14,370 nt of DNA from Acholeplasmataceae bacterium. GTDB taxonomy: Bacteria > Bacillota > Negativicutes > Acidaminococcales > Acidaminococcaceae. The stretch spans positions 1-14,370 of the forward strand of contig JAAYAE010000299.1 in assembly GCA_012719555.1 (NCBI GenBank), in the 5' to 3' direction. The notes below the pieces were generated by a model. That model made no database searches. It had not been told where the DNA came from and was given only the letters and a program-made list of their open reading frames with translations. This document shows, one piece after another, positions 5,319-13,590 of the stretch; the first letter of the stretch is position 1, and the number at the start of each line of letters is the position of its first letter. The position numbers and the translations under genes were made by a program.

Positions 5319-6332
5319 ATGATTATTGTACTAAAACCAGGTGCTCCCCAAGAAGAATGTGAAAAGATAAAAGGTATTTTGTTAAAAAACAATTTCCAAA
5401 TAAATGAAATTGTTGGCGTTAATATGACTATTTATGGTGTTGTAGGTGACACTAGCACTTTTGATCCTCGTCTTATTACTGTTAATGATTGGGTAGAAAA
5501 AGTAATGCGTGTACAAGAGCCTTTTAAAAGGGCAAATCGCATGTTTCATCCCGAGGCGACCATTATCGACGTCAGTGGGGTGAAATTTGGCGGTAAAAGG
5601 CTAGCTGTTATTGCAGGGCCTTGTTCCATTGAAACAAAAGAACAAATGAACACGGTAGCTGCTGCTGTTAAAGCTGCCGGTGCTACACTTTTGCGCGGAG
5701 GGGCTTTTAAGCCTCGTACATCGCCGTATTCCTTTCAAGGGCTTAAAGAAAAAGGGCTAGAGATGCTTACGGCAGCCGGTAAGGAAAATAATTTACCGGT
5801 TGTAACAGAGATTATGTCTGCTGATAAAATAGAAGAATTTGTGGATTGCGTGGATTTGATTCAAGTTGGGGCACGTAATATGCAGAATTTTGAACTTTTG
5901 AAAGAGCTGGGAAAAACTAACGTGCCTATTCTATTAAAACGTGGTTTATCAGCTACTATTGAAGAGTGGCTCATGTCAGCAGAATATATTATGGCTGGAG
6001 GGAATGAGAGAGTTATTCTCTGTGAACGAGGTATTCGTACTTTTGAAACATATACACGTAATACCTTGGATCTTAGCGCCATACCCGCCATAAAGAAACT
6101 TAGCCATTTACCAATTATAGTTGATCCAAGTCATGCCGCAGGCATGTGGTGGATGGTAGAACCTTTGGCGAAAGCTGCTATAGCAGTAGGTGCCGATGGC
6201 CTTATGATTGAAGTTCATAATGATCCGGAAAACGCTTGGTGTGATGGTGGACAAAGCCTAAAACCTGAACGTTTCGATAATTTGATGAAGGAACTTTCTG
6301 AGATTGCACAAATAGTTGGAAGAGAACTATAA
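5319..6332 (+). CDS. aroF: DAHP synthase, type I-beta, copy 2
   Basis: Second, tandem DAHP synthase, also 337 aa, beginning at the ATG at 5319 behind AAGGAGG (5302-5308). All catalytic motifs are intact: VIAGPCSIE, LLRGGAFKPRTSPYSFQG, IQVGARNMQNF, CERGIRTFE, VDPSHAAG, IEVHNDPENAWCDGG. The N-terminal ferredoxin-like domain (residues 1-70) is present but is the most divergent part relative to copy 1, for example NEIVGVNMTIYG against NESRGVNFCILG. By contrast, 45 residues from IQVGARN to SAEYIM are identical in both copies. The simplest reading is two active isozymes with different feedback inhibitors; which amino acid each senses cannot be read from sequence. Only 16 nt separate the copies, and a 42-nt gap precedes tyrA. 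Confidence 0.96.
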   Translation: MIIVLKPGAPQEECEKIKGILLKNNFQINEIVGVNMTIYGVVGDTSTFDPRLITVNDWVEKVMRVQEPFKRANRMFHPEATIIDVSGVKFGGKRLAVIAGPCSIETKEQMNTVAAAVKAAGATLLRGGAFKPRTSPYSFQGLKEKGLEMLTAAGKENNLPVVTEIMSADKIEEFVDCVDLIQVGARNMQNFELLKELGKTNVPILLKRGLSATIEEWLMSAEYIMAGGNERVILCERGIRTFETYTRNTLDLSAIPAIKKLSHLPIIVDPSHAAGMWWMVEPLAKAAIAVGADGLMIEVHNDPENAWCDGGQSLKPERFDNLMKELSEIAQIVGREL

Positions 6333-6374
6333 TGTAGTTATAACAATTGAAAGATTGAAAGTGGGTTGTTTATT

Positions 6375-7250
6375 TTGCAGGGTAAATTACAAGATATTAC
6401 TTTTGGCATTATAGGCTTAGGTTTAATTGGTGGTTCTTATGCTAAAGCGTTAAAAAACTTAAAAGTAAAAAATATTATTGGTGTAGACAGCAATCCTATC
6501 GTAGCTATGATGGCTAAGGATGAAGGGGTTATTACGGAAAATTGTAACGATTCCATGGAGCCGCTAAAGCGAGCTGACGTTATTATTTGCGCTTTATATC
6601 CGGCGGCCGTTTTAAATTTCGTGCAAAAAAATGTCCAATATTTTAAAAAGGATATGCTTTTTACAGATGTTATGGGTATTAAGGGAGATGTTTTAGAGCA
6701 GGTAGATGAGCTATTGGGTGCTGAACAAGATTTTGTTTCAGGACATCCCATGGCAGGGCGCGAAGGCCAGGGGTATGGACAGTCTGCTGCTGAAATTTTT
6801 AACGGTGCGAATTATATAATAGTACCGCGGGTTCATAATAATAAGGATAAAATAGCTTGGTTAAAAAAATTCGCCTATGAGCTAGGTTGCAAAAATGTGG
6901 TAGAGGTAACAGCAAAAGAACACGATGAAATAATTGCTTATACAAGCAATTTGCCCCATGCAATGGCGATAGCTCTTATAAATAGTGATTCTATGACACC
7001 AAATAATAAGTACTTTATTGCCGGTGGGTTTCGTGATGCTACAAGGGTAGCAGATATAAATGTAGCTTTGTGGGCAGATTTATTCGTTAGTAATAGAAAG
7101 AATGTAATAAGCGAAATTGCTAAATTGCAAAAACAATTAGAACGCTGGAGTAATGCTTTGGAAAAAGGCAGTAAGGAAGATTTAGAGCAGATGATGCTCA
7201 GTGCCAAGGAGAAGAGGAAGGATTTGTTCAATGCAAAAAATTATCGTTGA
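6375..7250 (+). CDS. tyrA: Prephenate dehydrogenase
   Basis: Oxidises and decarboxylates prephenate to 4-hydroxyphenylpyruvate, the tyrosine branch. No ATG is available: the frame is closed upstream by TGA at 6348-6350. I chose the TTG at 6375 (291 aa), 9 nt after AGTGGG (6360-6365); a TTG at 6366 would touch that ribosome binding site. The N-terminal Rossmann domain shows FGIIGLGLIGGS (GxGxxG at residues 14-19). The catalytic region has GHPMAGRE (His124) and SNLPHAMA (His195), then GGFRDATRVAD. The protein stops after the helical dimerisation domain, so it lacks the C-terminal ACT domain found in Bacillus-type TyrA; feedback control by Tyr may be absent or differ. It overlaps aroB by 20 nt. 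The weak TTG start may lower its expression relative to its neighbours. Confidence 0.93.
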   Translation: MQGKLQDITFGIIGLGLIGGSYAKALKNLKVKNIIGVDSNPIVAMMAKDEGVITENCNDSMEPLKRADVIICALYPAAVLNFVQKNVQYFKKDMLFTDVMGIKGDVLEQVDELLGAEQDFVSGHPMAGREGQGYGQSAAEIFNGANYIIVPRVHNNKDKIAWLKKFAYELGCKNVVEVTAKEHDEIIAYTSNLPHAMAIALINSDSMTPNNKYFIAGGFRDATRVADINVALWADLFVSNRKNVISEIAKLQKQLERWSNALEKGSKEDLEQMMLSAKEKRKDLFNAKNYR

Positions 7251-8292
7251 ATTGGGTGCATACTCTTATAATATTATTATAGATAAAGGTTTGTGGTTAA
7301 ATATTGGTGCCAAAATACGCCGGATTTCCTCTGCTGAAAAAGTGGCCATTATTACAGATGACACGGTAGATTCTCTTTATGGAGAATATTTGGCACAGCA
7401 GCTTAGGCTGGAAAATTTTACGGTTACTCGTATTGCCATAGAGCATGGAGAACAAAGTAAGAATTTACAGGTTCTAAGTAATGTTTATGCTGACTTGGCC
7501 GCTTTTGGAATAACGCGCAGTGACCTTATTATTACATTAGGTGGAGGAGTCCCCGGGGATTTGGGTGGATTTGCCGCTGCAACCTTTTTGCGCGGTATTG
7601 ATTTTATTCAAATACCTACTACTCTTTTAGCACAACTAGATAGCAGTGTTGGTGGTAAAGTAGCAGTGGATTTACCTGCAGGGAAAAATTTGGTGGGCAG
7701 TTTTTATCAGCCAAAAGCAGTTTTTATTGATCCAACGTTACTTGAAAGCCTTCCACAGAGGTATTTACATGATGGACTGGCAGAAGCAATTAAATATGCC
7801 GCTTTTGGGGATGAAGAGCTTTTTGCAAAGTTAGAAGCATTCTCTAGTGATGCTGAACTATTGGCAAACATTGAGGGAATAATTTCTACTTGTTGCCGCA
7901 TAAAGGCTCGCATAGTGCAAAAGGATGAACGTGATACAGGTGAGCGGATGCTTTTAAATTTTGGGCATACTATCGGTCACGCCGTAGAAAAATGCTACAA
8001 TTACGAAAAATACACACATGGTGAAGGCGTGGGTATTGGTATGGTACGATTAACAGAGCAAACGGAAAAACTGGGTATTACTGCAATTGGAACAAGTGAA
8101 CGGTTGCGTAAAATATTAACCCAATATACATTGCCCACTGACGCGCAATTAAATTCGGGACAAATTATTGATGTTATCACCATGGATAAGAAAAAAAGCG
8201 GTAATGCAATTACGCTTGTTGTTTTAGATAAGATTGGCTCAGGTAGGTTGATTAAAATTCCTTTCACAGATTTAGCAAAATACATTTTCTAG
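7231..8292 (+). CDS. aroB: 3-dehydroquinate synthase
   Basis: Second shikimate step: NAD-dependent cyclisation of DAHP to 3-dehydroquinate. The ATG at 7231 gives 353 aa and is preceded by AGAGGAAGGA 8 nt upstream; a GTG at 7201 would add ten basic residues (PRRRGRI) encoded inside tyrA and is unlikely. Motifs include LGGGVPGDLGGFAAATFLRG (nucleotide binding), IPTTLLAQLDSSVGGK, and GLAEAIKYA, NFGHTIGHAVE and HGEGVGIGM, which supply the Glu and two His zinc ligands. Length is normal for AroB. The start codon lies within the last 20 nt of tyrA, suggesting translational coupling; aroA follows 8 nt later. Confidence 0.96.
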   Translation: MQKIIVELGAYSYNIIIDKGLWLNIGAKIRRISSAEKVAIITDDTVDSLYGEYLAQQLRLENFTVTRIAIEHGEQSKNLQVLSNVYADLAAFGITRSDLIITLGGGVPGDLGGFAAATFLRGIDFIQIPTTLLAQLDSSVGGKVAVDLPAGKNLVGSFYQPKAVFIDPTLLESLPQRYLHDGLAEAIKYAAFGDEELFAKLEAFSSDAELLANIEGIISTCCRIKARIVQKDERDTGERMLLNFGHTIGHAVEKCYNYEKYTHGEGVGIGMVRLTEQTEKLGITAIGTSERLRKILTQYTLPTDAQLNSGQIIDVITMDKKKSGNAITLVVLDKIGSGRLIKIPFTDLAKYIF

Positions 8293-8300
8293 GAGTTTGT

Positions 8301-9578
8301 ATGACTACATTACGGATAACACCAACAAAGTTAACAGGAAAAGTACATATTCCTTCCTCAAAAAGCATGGGACATCGCCAGCTTATTTGTGCGGCACTGG
8401 CAAAAGGAAAAAGCATAATAAATAATATCAGTATATCAGATGATATAGTTGCTACTTGTAGAGCGCTGCGGGCTCTAGGAGCGCATATAGACATTAACGA
8501 AGATAATGGTGACAGGGTTAGTATTACTGTTAGTGGCGGGTGTTTGCATGTGTGTGATAACAAAATAGATTGTGGTGAGTCAGGCTCAACTTTGCGCTTT
8601 ATGATACCAATAGGAGCCTTGTGCCAGGAGAAAATAACCTTTATTGGTCATGGCAAATTGGTGACTAGGCCATTGCAAGCCTATTATGATATTTTTGCTA
8701 AACAAGGTATAGCTTATGCTACGGCAGAAGGTGGGAATTTGCCATTGAGCTTAAAGGGTCCGTTGCAAGCGGGAAAATATGTGTTACCCGGTAATGTTAG
8801 TTCTCAGTTCATTAGTGGCTTGCTTTTTGCTTTGCCACTTTTAACAGGTGATTCTACTTTGGATATTATAGGGCCATTAGAATCTGAAGGATATATTGCC
8901 ATGACTTTAAGCGCTTTGTCTAAATATGGTGTAGAAATTAAGCATAAAAATTATAGAAGCTATGAAATTAGTGGTAAGCAAAAATATGAACCTAAAAGTA
9001 CCCCGGTGGAAGGTGATTTTTCCCAAGTCGCTTTTTGGTTGGTCGCAGGAACCTTGGGAGAATCTGTTGGCGGAAATGGTATGCAGACAGCTTCATTACA
9101 GGGAGATAAGGTAATTGTTGATATTATTAAGGCCATGGGTGGAAATATCAGTTGGGAAGGCACGGAAATTCTAGCGCAACCGGCAGCGACACATGGCACA
9201 ATTATTGATGCGGCTAACTGTCCGGATATTATCCCTGTATTGACGGTATTGGCCGCCCTTAGTAAAGGCAAAACGGAAATAATTAATGCGGGACGTTTGC
9301 GTATTAAAGAATGTGATAGGTTGGCCGCTATAACCTTAGAATTAAATAAAATTGGTGCCAGGATTCAAGAACTGCCTGCCGGTCTTATAATAGAGGGGGT
9401 AGATAGTTTTACCGGTGGAGTGGTTGATTGTTGGAACGATCACCGTATTGCTATGAGTTTAGCTGTTGCCAGTATTAAGTGCCGAGAGCCGTTAGTGCTT
9501 ACCGGAGCAAACTGTGTAGCAAAATCTTATCCAAGGTTTTGGGAGGATTTTGCCAGCTTAGGAGGACGCTATGAGTAG
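8301..9578 (+). CDS. aroA: 5-enolpyruvylshikimate-3-phosphate synthase
   Basis: Transfers enolpyruvyl from PEP to shikimate-3-phosphate. 425 aa, normal length for the two-domain family. The ATG at 8301 follows AGGAG, which overlaps the aroB stop codon. Conserved substrate-binding elements are present: IPSSKSMGHR at the N-terminus, CGESGSTLRF (the loop equivalent to E. coli GNAGTAMR), VSSQFISGLL, GDFSQVAFW, CPDIIPVLTVLAAL with the catalytic Asp, RIKECDRL and NDHRIAMSLAVA. The SGSTLR form of the PEP loop is not the E. coli type; I recall similar forms in clostridial enzymes. The gene ends inside the start of aroC (8-nt overlap). Confidence 0.96.
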   Translation: MTTLRITPTKLTGKVHIPSSKSMGHRQLICAALAKGKSIINNISISDDIVATCRALRALGAHIDINEDNGDRVSITVSGGCLHVCDNKIDCGESGSTLRFMIPIGALCQEKITFIGHGKLVTRPLQAYYDIFAKQGIAYATAEGGNLPLSLKGPLQAGKYVLPGNVSSQFISGLLFALPLLTGDSTLDIIGPLESEGYIAMTLSALSKYGVEIKHKNYRSYEISGKQKYEPKSTPVEGDFSQVAFWLVAGTLGESVGGNGMQTASLQGDKVIVDIIKAMGGNISWEGTEILAQPAATHGTIIDAANCPDIIPVLTVLAALSKGKTEIINAGRLRIKECDRLAAITLELNKIGARIQELPAGLIIEGVDSFTGGVVDCWNDHRIAMSLAVASIKCREPLVLTGANCVAKSYPRFWEDFASLGGRYE

Positions 9579-10659
9579 TATATTTGGAGACAGAATAAAA
9601 ATGACGATTTTTGGCGAGTCCCATGGACCGGCAATTGGCTTAGTTATTGATGGGTTACCTGCCGGGGTTGAATTAAATCTAGATACCATCAACCTAGAAA
9701 TGGCTAGAAGAGCGCCAGGGCGTAGTGAATTGTCGACTGCTAGAAAAGAAAAAGACACATATATTATTGAAAGTGGCATGTTTAGTGGTAAAACAACCGG
9801 CATGCCTCTTTGTGCTCTTATCCCTAATGAAGATCAACACTCCAAAGATTACAGCATTTTAAAAAATGTTATGAGGCCTGGGCATGCTGATTATTCCGGT
9901 TGGATTAAATATAAGGGGTTTAATGACTATCGAGGCGGAGGAACTTTTTCCGGACGCTTAACGGCTCCCTTGGTATTTATGGGGGCGGTAGCAAAACAAA
10001 TTTTAGCTGCTAGAGATATCTTTATTGGTGCCCAGATAACCAGTGTTGGTGGTGTAGAAGGAACGGACTTTAATCCACTGGGGGAGACGGCAGAAGTGCT
10101 TCTGGGATTGGCTAAAAAGAATTTGCCGGTACTATGTTCTGCATATGCTGATGCAATGATAAGTGCTATTATGGCGGCTAAGAAAGGCAAAGACTCAGTA
10201 GGCGGGACAGTTGAATGTATGGCTATAGGTGTTCCTGCTGGATTGGGTGAACCTTATTTTGATTCTGTTGAAAGCCGCTTAGCTCATGTGCTTTTTTCTG
10301 TGCCTGCTGTTAAAGGGGTAGAATTTGGTAAGGGGTTTGGATTTTCTACAATGCTTGGCAGCCAGGCTAATGATGCCATGTATATGAGTGAAAATACTGT
10401 AAAAACTAAGACTAATAATAACGGCGGTATCTTAGGCGGAATTACCAATGGTATGCCTTTACTTTTTAAAGTGGGCATTAAACCAACGCCATCTATAGCT
10501 TTAACTCAGAACACAGTTGACGTGTCTAAAGGCTGTAATACTACTTTAGAAATCAATGGAAGGCATGATCCTTGCATAGTACAAAGGGCTGTTCCTGTCA
10601 TAGAAGCAGTGACCACCTGGACAATTTTGGACTTGCTTTTGGCAGCGAATAGGAGCTAA
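9571..10659 (+). CDS. aroC: Chorismate synthase
   Basis: Last step of the common pathway: 1,4-elimination of phosphate from EPSP to chorismate, requiring reduced FMN. 362 aa, normal length. The ATG at 9571 overlaps the end of aroA by 8 nt and is preceded by GGAGG 5 nt upstream. Signature regions are GESHGPAIG near the N-terminus, MRPGHADYSG, NDYRGGGTFSGRLTA, NNNGGILGGITNG, ALTQNTVDVSKG and GRHDPCIVQRAVPVIEA at the C-terminus. No flavin reductase gene is seen in the window. The chorismate mutase gene starts 7 nt after the stop codon. Confidence 0.97.
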   Translation: MSSIFGDRIKMTIFGESHGPAIGLVIDGLPAGVELNLDTINLEMARRAPGRSELSTARKEKDTYIIESGMFSGKTTGMPLCALIPNEDQHSKDYSILKNVMRPGHADYSGWIKYKGFNDYRGGGTFSGRLTAPLVFMGAVAKQILAARDIFIGAQITSVGGVEGTDFNPLGETAEVLLGLAKKNLPVLCSAYADAMISAIMAAKKGKDSVGGTVECMAIGVPAGLGEPYFDSVESRLAHVLFSVPAVKGVEFGKGFGFSTMLGSQANDAMYMSENTVKTKTNNNGGILGGITNGMPLLFKVGIKPTPSIALTQNTVDVSKGCNTTLEINGRHDPCIVQRAVPVIEAVTTWTILDLLLAANRS

Positions 10660-10665
10660 AACGGT

Positions 10666-10941
10666 ATGAAAAAGTTGGATTTAGTCCAAATAAGGAAAGA
10701 AATTGATTGTATTGATTCAGACATAGCCCGGCTTTTTGAAAAGCGTATGGAAACTGTAAGCAAGGTGGCTGAATACAAAAAAGAAAACAATTTGCCTGTG
10801 CGAGATAAGCAGCGGGAGGCAGTTGTTTTGGACAAATGCAAACAGAGGGTGCAAAATTCTGCCTATGCCGATGGTTTGCGTAAGATTATGGCACAGATTA
10901 TGGATATTGCCGTAGAACGAGAAGAACAACTTTTGGGATAA
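10666..10941 (+). CDS. Chorismate mutase, AroQ class (91 aa)
   Basis: Rearranges chorismate to prephenate, the shared first step toward Phe and Tyr. It is an all-helical AroQ-class domain of 91 aa. The active-site residues known from the E. coli P-protein mutase domain (R11, R28, K39, D48, R51, E52) are all present one position earlier: R10, R27, K38, D47, R50 and E51, in IRKEID, FEKRME and LPVRDKQRE. The symbol aroQ is used for this fold but also for the dehydroquinase below, so I give none. The TAA at 10939-10941 is in the same frame as the following pheA, only 12 nt before its first possible GTG. The pair therefore looks like a bifunctional mutase/dehydratase split by one stop codon. GGAG about 11 nt upstream serves as ribosome binding site. 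Confidence 0.92.
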   Translation: MKKLDLVQIRKEIDCIDSDIARLFEKRMETVSKVAEYKKENNLPVRDKQREAVVLDKCKQRVQNSAYADGLRKIMAQIMDIAVEREEQLLG

Positions 10942-10953
10942 AAAAAGACAATT

Positions 10954-11805
10954 GTGCCACTGATGGCCACTAAGGGGACTCCTGTACCTGTTGGCTATCA
11001 AGGAGTTGAGGGAGCCTATAGCTATTTGGCTGTAAAAAAATATTTTAATAATGCCAATGTAACTATTCATAACTTTACTTTGTTTGAAGACGTTGCTAAA
11101 GCGGTACAAGATGGAACAATAAAATACGGTGTTCTGCCTATTGAAAATTCATCTACAGGTGGTATTACTGAGGTATATGACTTAATTAGACGGTATGGTT
11201 GTTATATTGTTGGCGAACAATGCGTGAAAGTAGAACACAATCTAATGGCTTGGCCTGGTTCTAAGTTAGACGATATTACTGAAGTGTATTCTCATCCCCA
11301 GGGGTTTTCTCAGTGCCGACCTTTTTTTAGGCAATATCCTCATATGCAGCAAATTCCTTATTTTAATACCGCTAAAGGGGCAGAGTTAGTAAGCAAGCAA
11401 AAAACGAATTATATGGCTGCAGTAACGTCTAAGGAAGCAGCTGATATCTATGGGCTGGAAATTTTGGCGGCCGGTATTAATGCTAATACGAATAACTACA
11501 CAAGATTTTTTGTCGTTGCAGCCGAACCTGTAAAAAGTAAAGAAGCAGATAAAATAACCATGGTAGTTTCTTTGAAACATGAACCTGGATCCTTATATCG
11601 TTTGCTGGGTTATTTCGCGACATGTGGTCTGAATTTGCTTAATATAGAATCTCGCCCCATTGAGGGTAAGTCTTGGGAATACTTTTTTCATATTGATGTG
11701 AGCGGCAATTTAAATGACCGGGAAGTAAAAAAAGCCTTGAGGGAAATAAAACAAGAAACCATTGAATGTAAGATATTGGGAAATTATGTGTCAGATAAAA
11801 CATGA
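10954..11805 (+). CDS. pheA: Prephenate dehydratase with C-terminal ACT domain
   Basis: Converts prephenate to phenylpyruvate, the Phe branch. The catalytic domain (residues about 10-190) has VGYQGVEGAYS, the NSSTGGITEVYDL loop and NYTRFFVVA, with the essential Thr-Arg-Phe at 183-185. The ACT domain (about 200-280) has PGSLYRLLGYF and LLNIESRP (232-235), the Phe-binding motifs of the family, so Phe feedback inhibition is expected. The start is uncertain: neither GTG 10954 nor ATG 10963 has a clear ribosome binding site, and a run of seven A precedes them. Translation is probably coupled to the upstream chorismate mutase, whose TAA lies 12 nt before the GTG in the same frame. Stop-codon read-through to a fused protein is an alternative. 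Confidence 0.94.
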   Translation: MPLMATKGTPVPVGYQGVEGAYSYLAVKKYFNNANVTIHNFTLFEDVAKAVQDGTIKYGVLPIENSSTGGITEVYDLIRRYGCYIVGEQCVKVEHNLMAWPGSKLDDITEVYSHPQGFSQCRPFFRQYPHMQQIPYFNTAKGAELVSKQKTNYMAAVTSKEAADIYGLEILAAGINANTNNYTRFFVVAAEPVKSKEADKITMVVSLKHEPGSLYRLLGYFATCGLNLLNIESRPIEGKSWEYFFHIDVSGNLNDREVKKALREIKQETIECKILGNYVSDKT

Positions 11806-11813
11806 GGTGAAAT

Positions 11814-12632
11814 ATGAAATTTGGGCTATTGGGTGAAAAATTAGGACACAGTCTTTCTCCACAAATACATAACTTAATATTTCGCAAAATTGGTATAGAG
11901 GGCGAATATGATCTTTTGGAAGTAGAAAAGCAGAATTTGGAGGATATGCTGGAGCACTTACCTGAAAAATATGGGGGCGTTAACGTAACGATTCCCTATA
12001 AAATTGCTGTAATGAAGAATTTAGCCTTCATTTCGCCAGAGGCAAAAGCTATCGGAGCGGTTAATACCATATATTTTGTCAATGGCGAGAAGAGAGGGTA
12101 TAATACGGATTACTTTGGTTTTGGACAATTGCTGGAGCATAATGCTATTGCCGTTGAAAATAAAGATGTCGTTATATTAGGCAGCGGAGGCGCAGCCCGT
12201 GCAGTGGTACAATATTTTGTTGATAATTGCGTCAATAGTATAACTATAGCATCCCGTAACCCTCAAGAGGCATGTAATAAATTTTCTGATTTTAAGGCTT
12301 TGCCAAAGCTGAATTTTCTCAATTATGAGAGATTATTTGAGCGTGGTGATGGTGACCTTCTCGTCAATACAACGCCCATAGGTATGTATCCTAATATGGA
12401 GGTATCTCCTGTTCCCAAAGAGATTGTAGCTGGGTATAGAGCAGTAGTTGATCTTATATACAATCCATCAGAAACCCTTTTCATGAGATATGCCAGAGAA
12501 GCAGGTCGCAAAAACTGTAATGGCTTTTACATGCTAATAGCACAGGCCTTAGCAGCAGAGGAAATATGGTTGGGGTGTAAAATAAATCGCGAAATTATTG
12601 CCGATATCGCGCAGAAAATGCAGGAGGAATAA
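11814..12632 (+). CDS. aroE: Shikimate dehydrogenase
   Basis: NADPH-dependent reduction of 3-dehydroshikimate to shikimate. 272 aa, normal for AroE. The ATG at 11814 follows GAGGTGA. The substrate domain shows GHSLSPQIHN (Ser13 and Ser15 bind shikimate), GVNVTIPYK with catalytic Lys63, GAVNT (81-85) and YNTDYFGF with catalytic Asp99. The cofactor domain has LGSGGAARA (122-130) and NTTPIGMYP. The C-terminus contains the expected NGFYMLIAQA helix. Eight nucleotides separate it from pheA and 1 nt from aroK. Confidence 0.96.
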   Translation: MKFGLLGEKLGHSLSPQIHNLIFRKIGIEGEYDLLEVEKQNLEDMLEHLPEKYGGVNVTIPYKIAVMKNLAFISPEAKAIGAVNTIYFVNGEKRGYNTDYFGFGQLLEHNAIAVENKDVVILGSGGAARAVVQYFVDNCVNSITIASRNPQEACNKFSDFKALPKLNFLNYERLFERGDGDLLVNTTPIGMYPNMEVSPVPKEIVAGYRAVVDLIYNPSETLFMRYAREAGRKNCNGFYMLIAQALAAEEIWLGCKINREIIADIAQKMQEE

Positions 12633-12633
12633 T

Positions 12634-13134
12634 ATGAATAACATTATCCTTATTGGTATGCCTGGTTGTGGTAAAACAACAATAGGACGAGAATTGGCAA
12701 AAAAACTTGGATGCTATTTTTTCGATGCGGACCAAGTACTGGAAGAAGTTTCCGGACAAACTATACATGAGCTTTTTGCTCAAGGAGAAGAAACTTTCCG
12801 TGACGCCGAAAGCGAAACCATAGTATATTTAGCCTCCAAGGTTAAAGGTGTTATAGCTACCGGTGGCGGTGTCATAAAACGCGAAGAAAATATGCAGGTA
12901 TTAGGTAATTCCGGAGTTATTATATTCATTAATCGTTCTCCTGAAGAAATTATTGCAGATATAGATACGGAAACCAGGCCGCTTTTAGCGGAGGGCAAAG
13001 AAAGAATTCACCAGCTTTACGCGGAACGCATAGAGCTTTATCGCAAGTATGCTGATTACGAGGTAGGCACAGGTAAAAAATGGTCAGAAATTCTACCTGA
13101 GATTTTTGCTATATTGGAGGGGATGGGTATATGA
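12634..13134 (+). CDS. aroK: Shikimate kinase
   Basis: Phosphorylates shikimate at the 3-OH using ATP. I start it at the ATG at 12634 (166 aa), with AGGAGGAA immediately upstream inside the end of aroE; an in-frame ATG at 12598 would add 12 basic residues and has no ribosome binding site. Walker A is GMPGCGKTT (8-16). Shikimate contacts are DAD (31-33), Arg56 in TFRDAE and GGG (77-79); the lid arginine is Arg115 in TRPLL. Length is typical. Its TGA overlaps the ATG of aroQ (ATGA), a standard coupling junction. Confidence 0.95.
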   Translation: MNNIILIGMPGCGKTTIGRELAKKLGCYFFDADQVLEEVSGQTIHELFAQGEETFRDAESETIVYLASKVKGVIATGGGVIKREENMQVLGNSGVIIFINRSPEEIIADIDTETRPLLAEGKERIHQLYAERIELYRKYADYEVGTGKKWSEILPEIFAILEGMGI

Positions 13135-13568
13135 AAATTTTGGTATTAAATGGCCCAAATATTAATTTGCTCGGTATGCGGGAAAAGGAAATCTACGGGC
13201 AGGATGATTATGTTGCATTGTGTCAATACATTAAGAGTACAGCACAAGAATTGCATGTAGAGGTAGAGATTAAACAGTCAAACAGCGAGGGAGAATTAGT
13301 AACGTTTATTCAAGATGCAGTGGACAATTTTGATGGCATTGTTATAAATCCAGCTGCTTATACACATTATAGTGTGGCAATATTAGATGCACTAAAGGCT
13401 GTTAATCTTCCCGCTGTAGAGGTACATATGAGTAATATTCATAAAAGAGAAGAATTCAGGCATAACTCTGTAACTGTTGCTGGTTGTATAGGACAGATAT
13501 GCGGTTTGGGTTTTGCCGGCTACAGCTTGGCTATGAGATATTTGACTATTACAATAGCCGCTGAATAA
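13131..13568 (+). CDS. aroQ: 3-dehydroquinate dehydratase, type II
   Basis: Third shikimate step: dehydrates 3-dehydroquinate to 3-dehydroshikimate. 145 aa, the usual size of the dodecameric type II enzyme and unrelated to type I AroD. Active-site residues are visible: Arg17 and Tyr22 in LLGMREKEIYG, QSNSEGE (49-55), Asn73 and His79 in INPAAYTHYS, His99 in VEVHMSNIHKREEFRH, and Arg110. Where many homologues have Arg in SIAIRDAL, this protein has Leu85 (SVAILDAL). It is the last gene of the operon, overlapping aroK by 4 nt and followed by a strong terminator. Confidence 0.96.
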   Translation: MKILVLNGPNINLLGMREKEIYGQDDYVALCQYIKSTAQELHVEVEIKQSNSEGELVTFIQDAVDNFDGIVINPAAYTHYSVAILDALKAVNLPAVEVHMSNIHKREEFRHNSVTVAGCIGQICGLGFAGYSLAMRYLTITIAAE

Positions 13569-13590
13569 AATCATTTAGTCTAATTAATGA

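Noticed and set aside
4289..6332. Assembly duplication explaining the two aroF copies.
   Set aside because: The copies differ at many amino acid and synonymous positions throughout and have different intergenic sequences.
10717..11109. 130-codon minus-strand frame across the mutase/dehydratase junction.
   Set aside because: Antisense shadow; both plus-strand genes have complete catalytic motifs.
10666..11805. Calling the mutase/dehydratase pair a pseudogene.
   Set aside because: Both parts are full length with intact active-site and ACT motifs inside a conserved-looking operon; a functional split is more likely.
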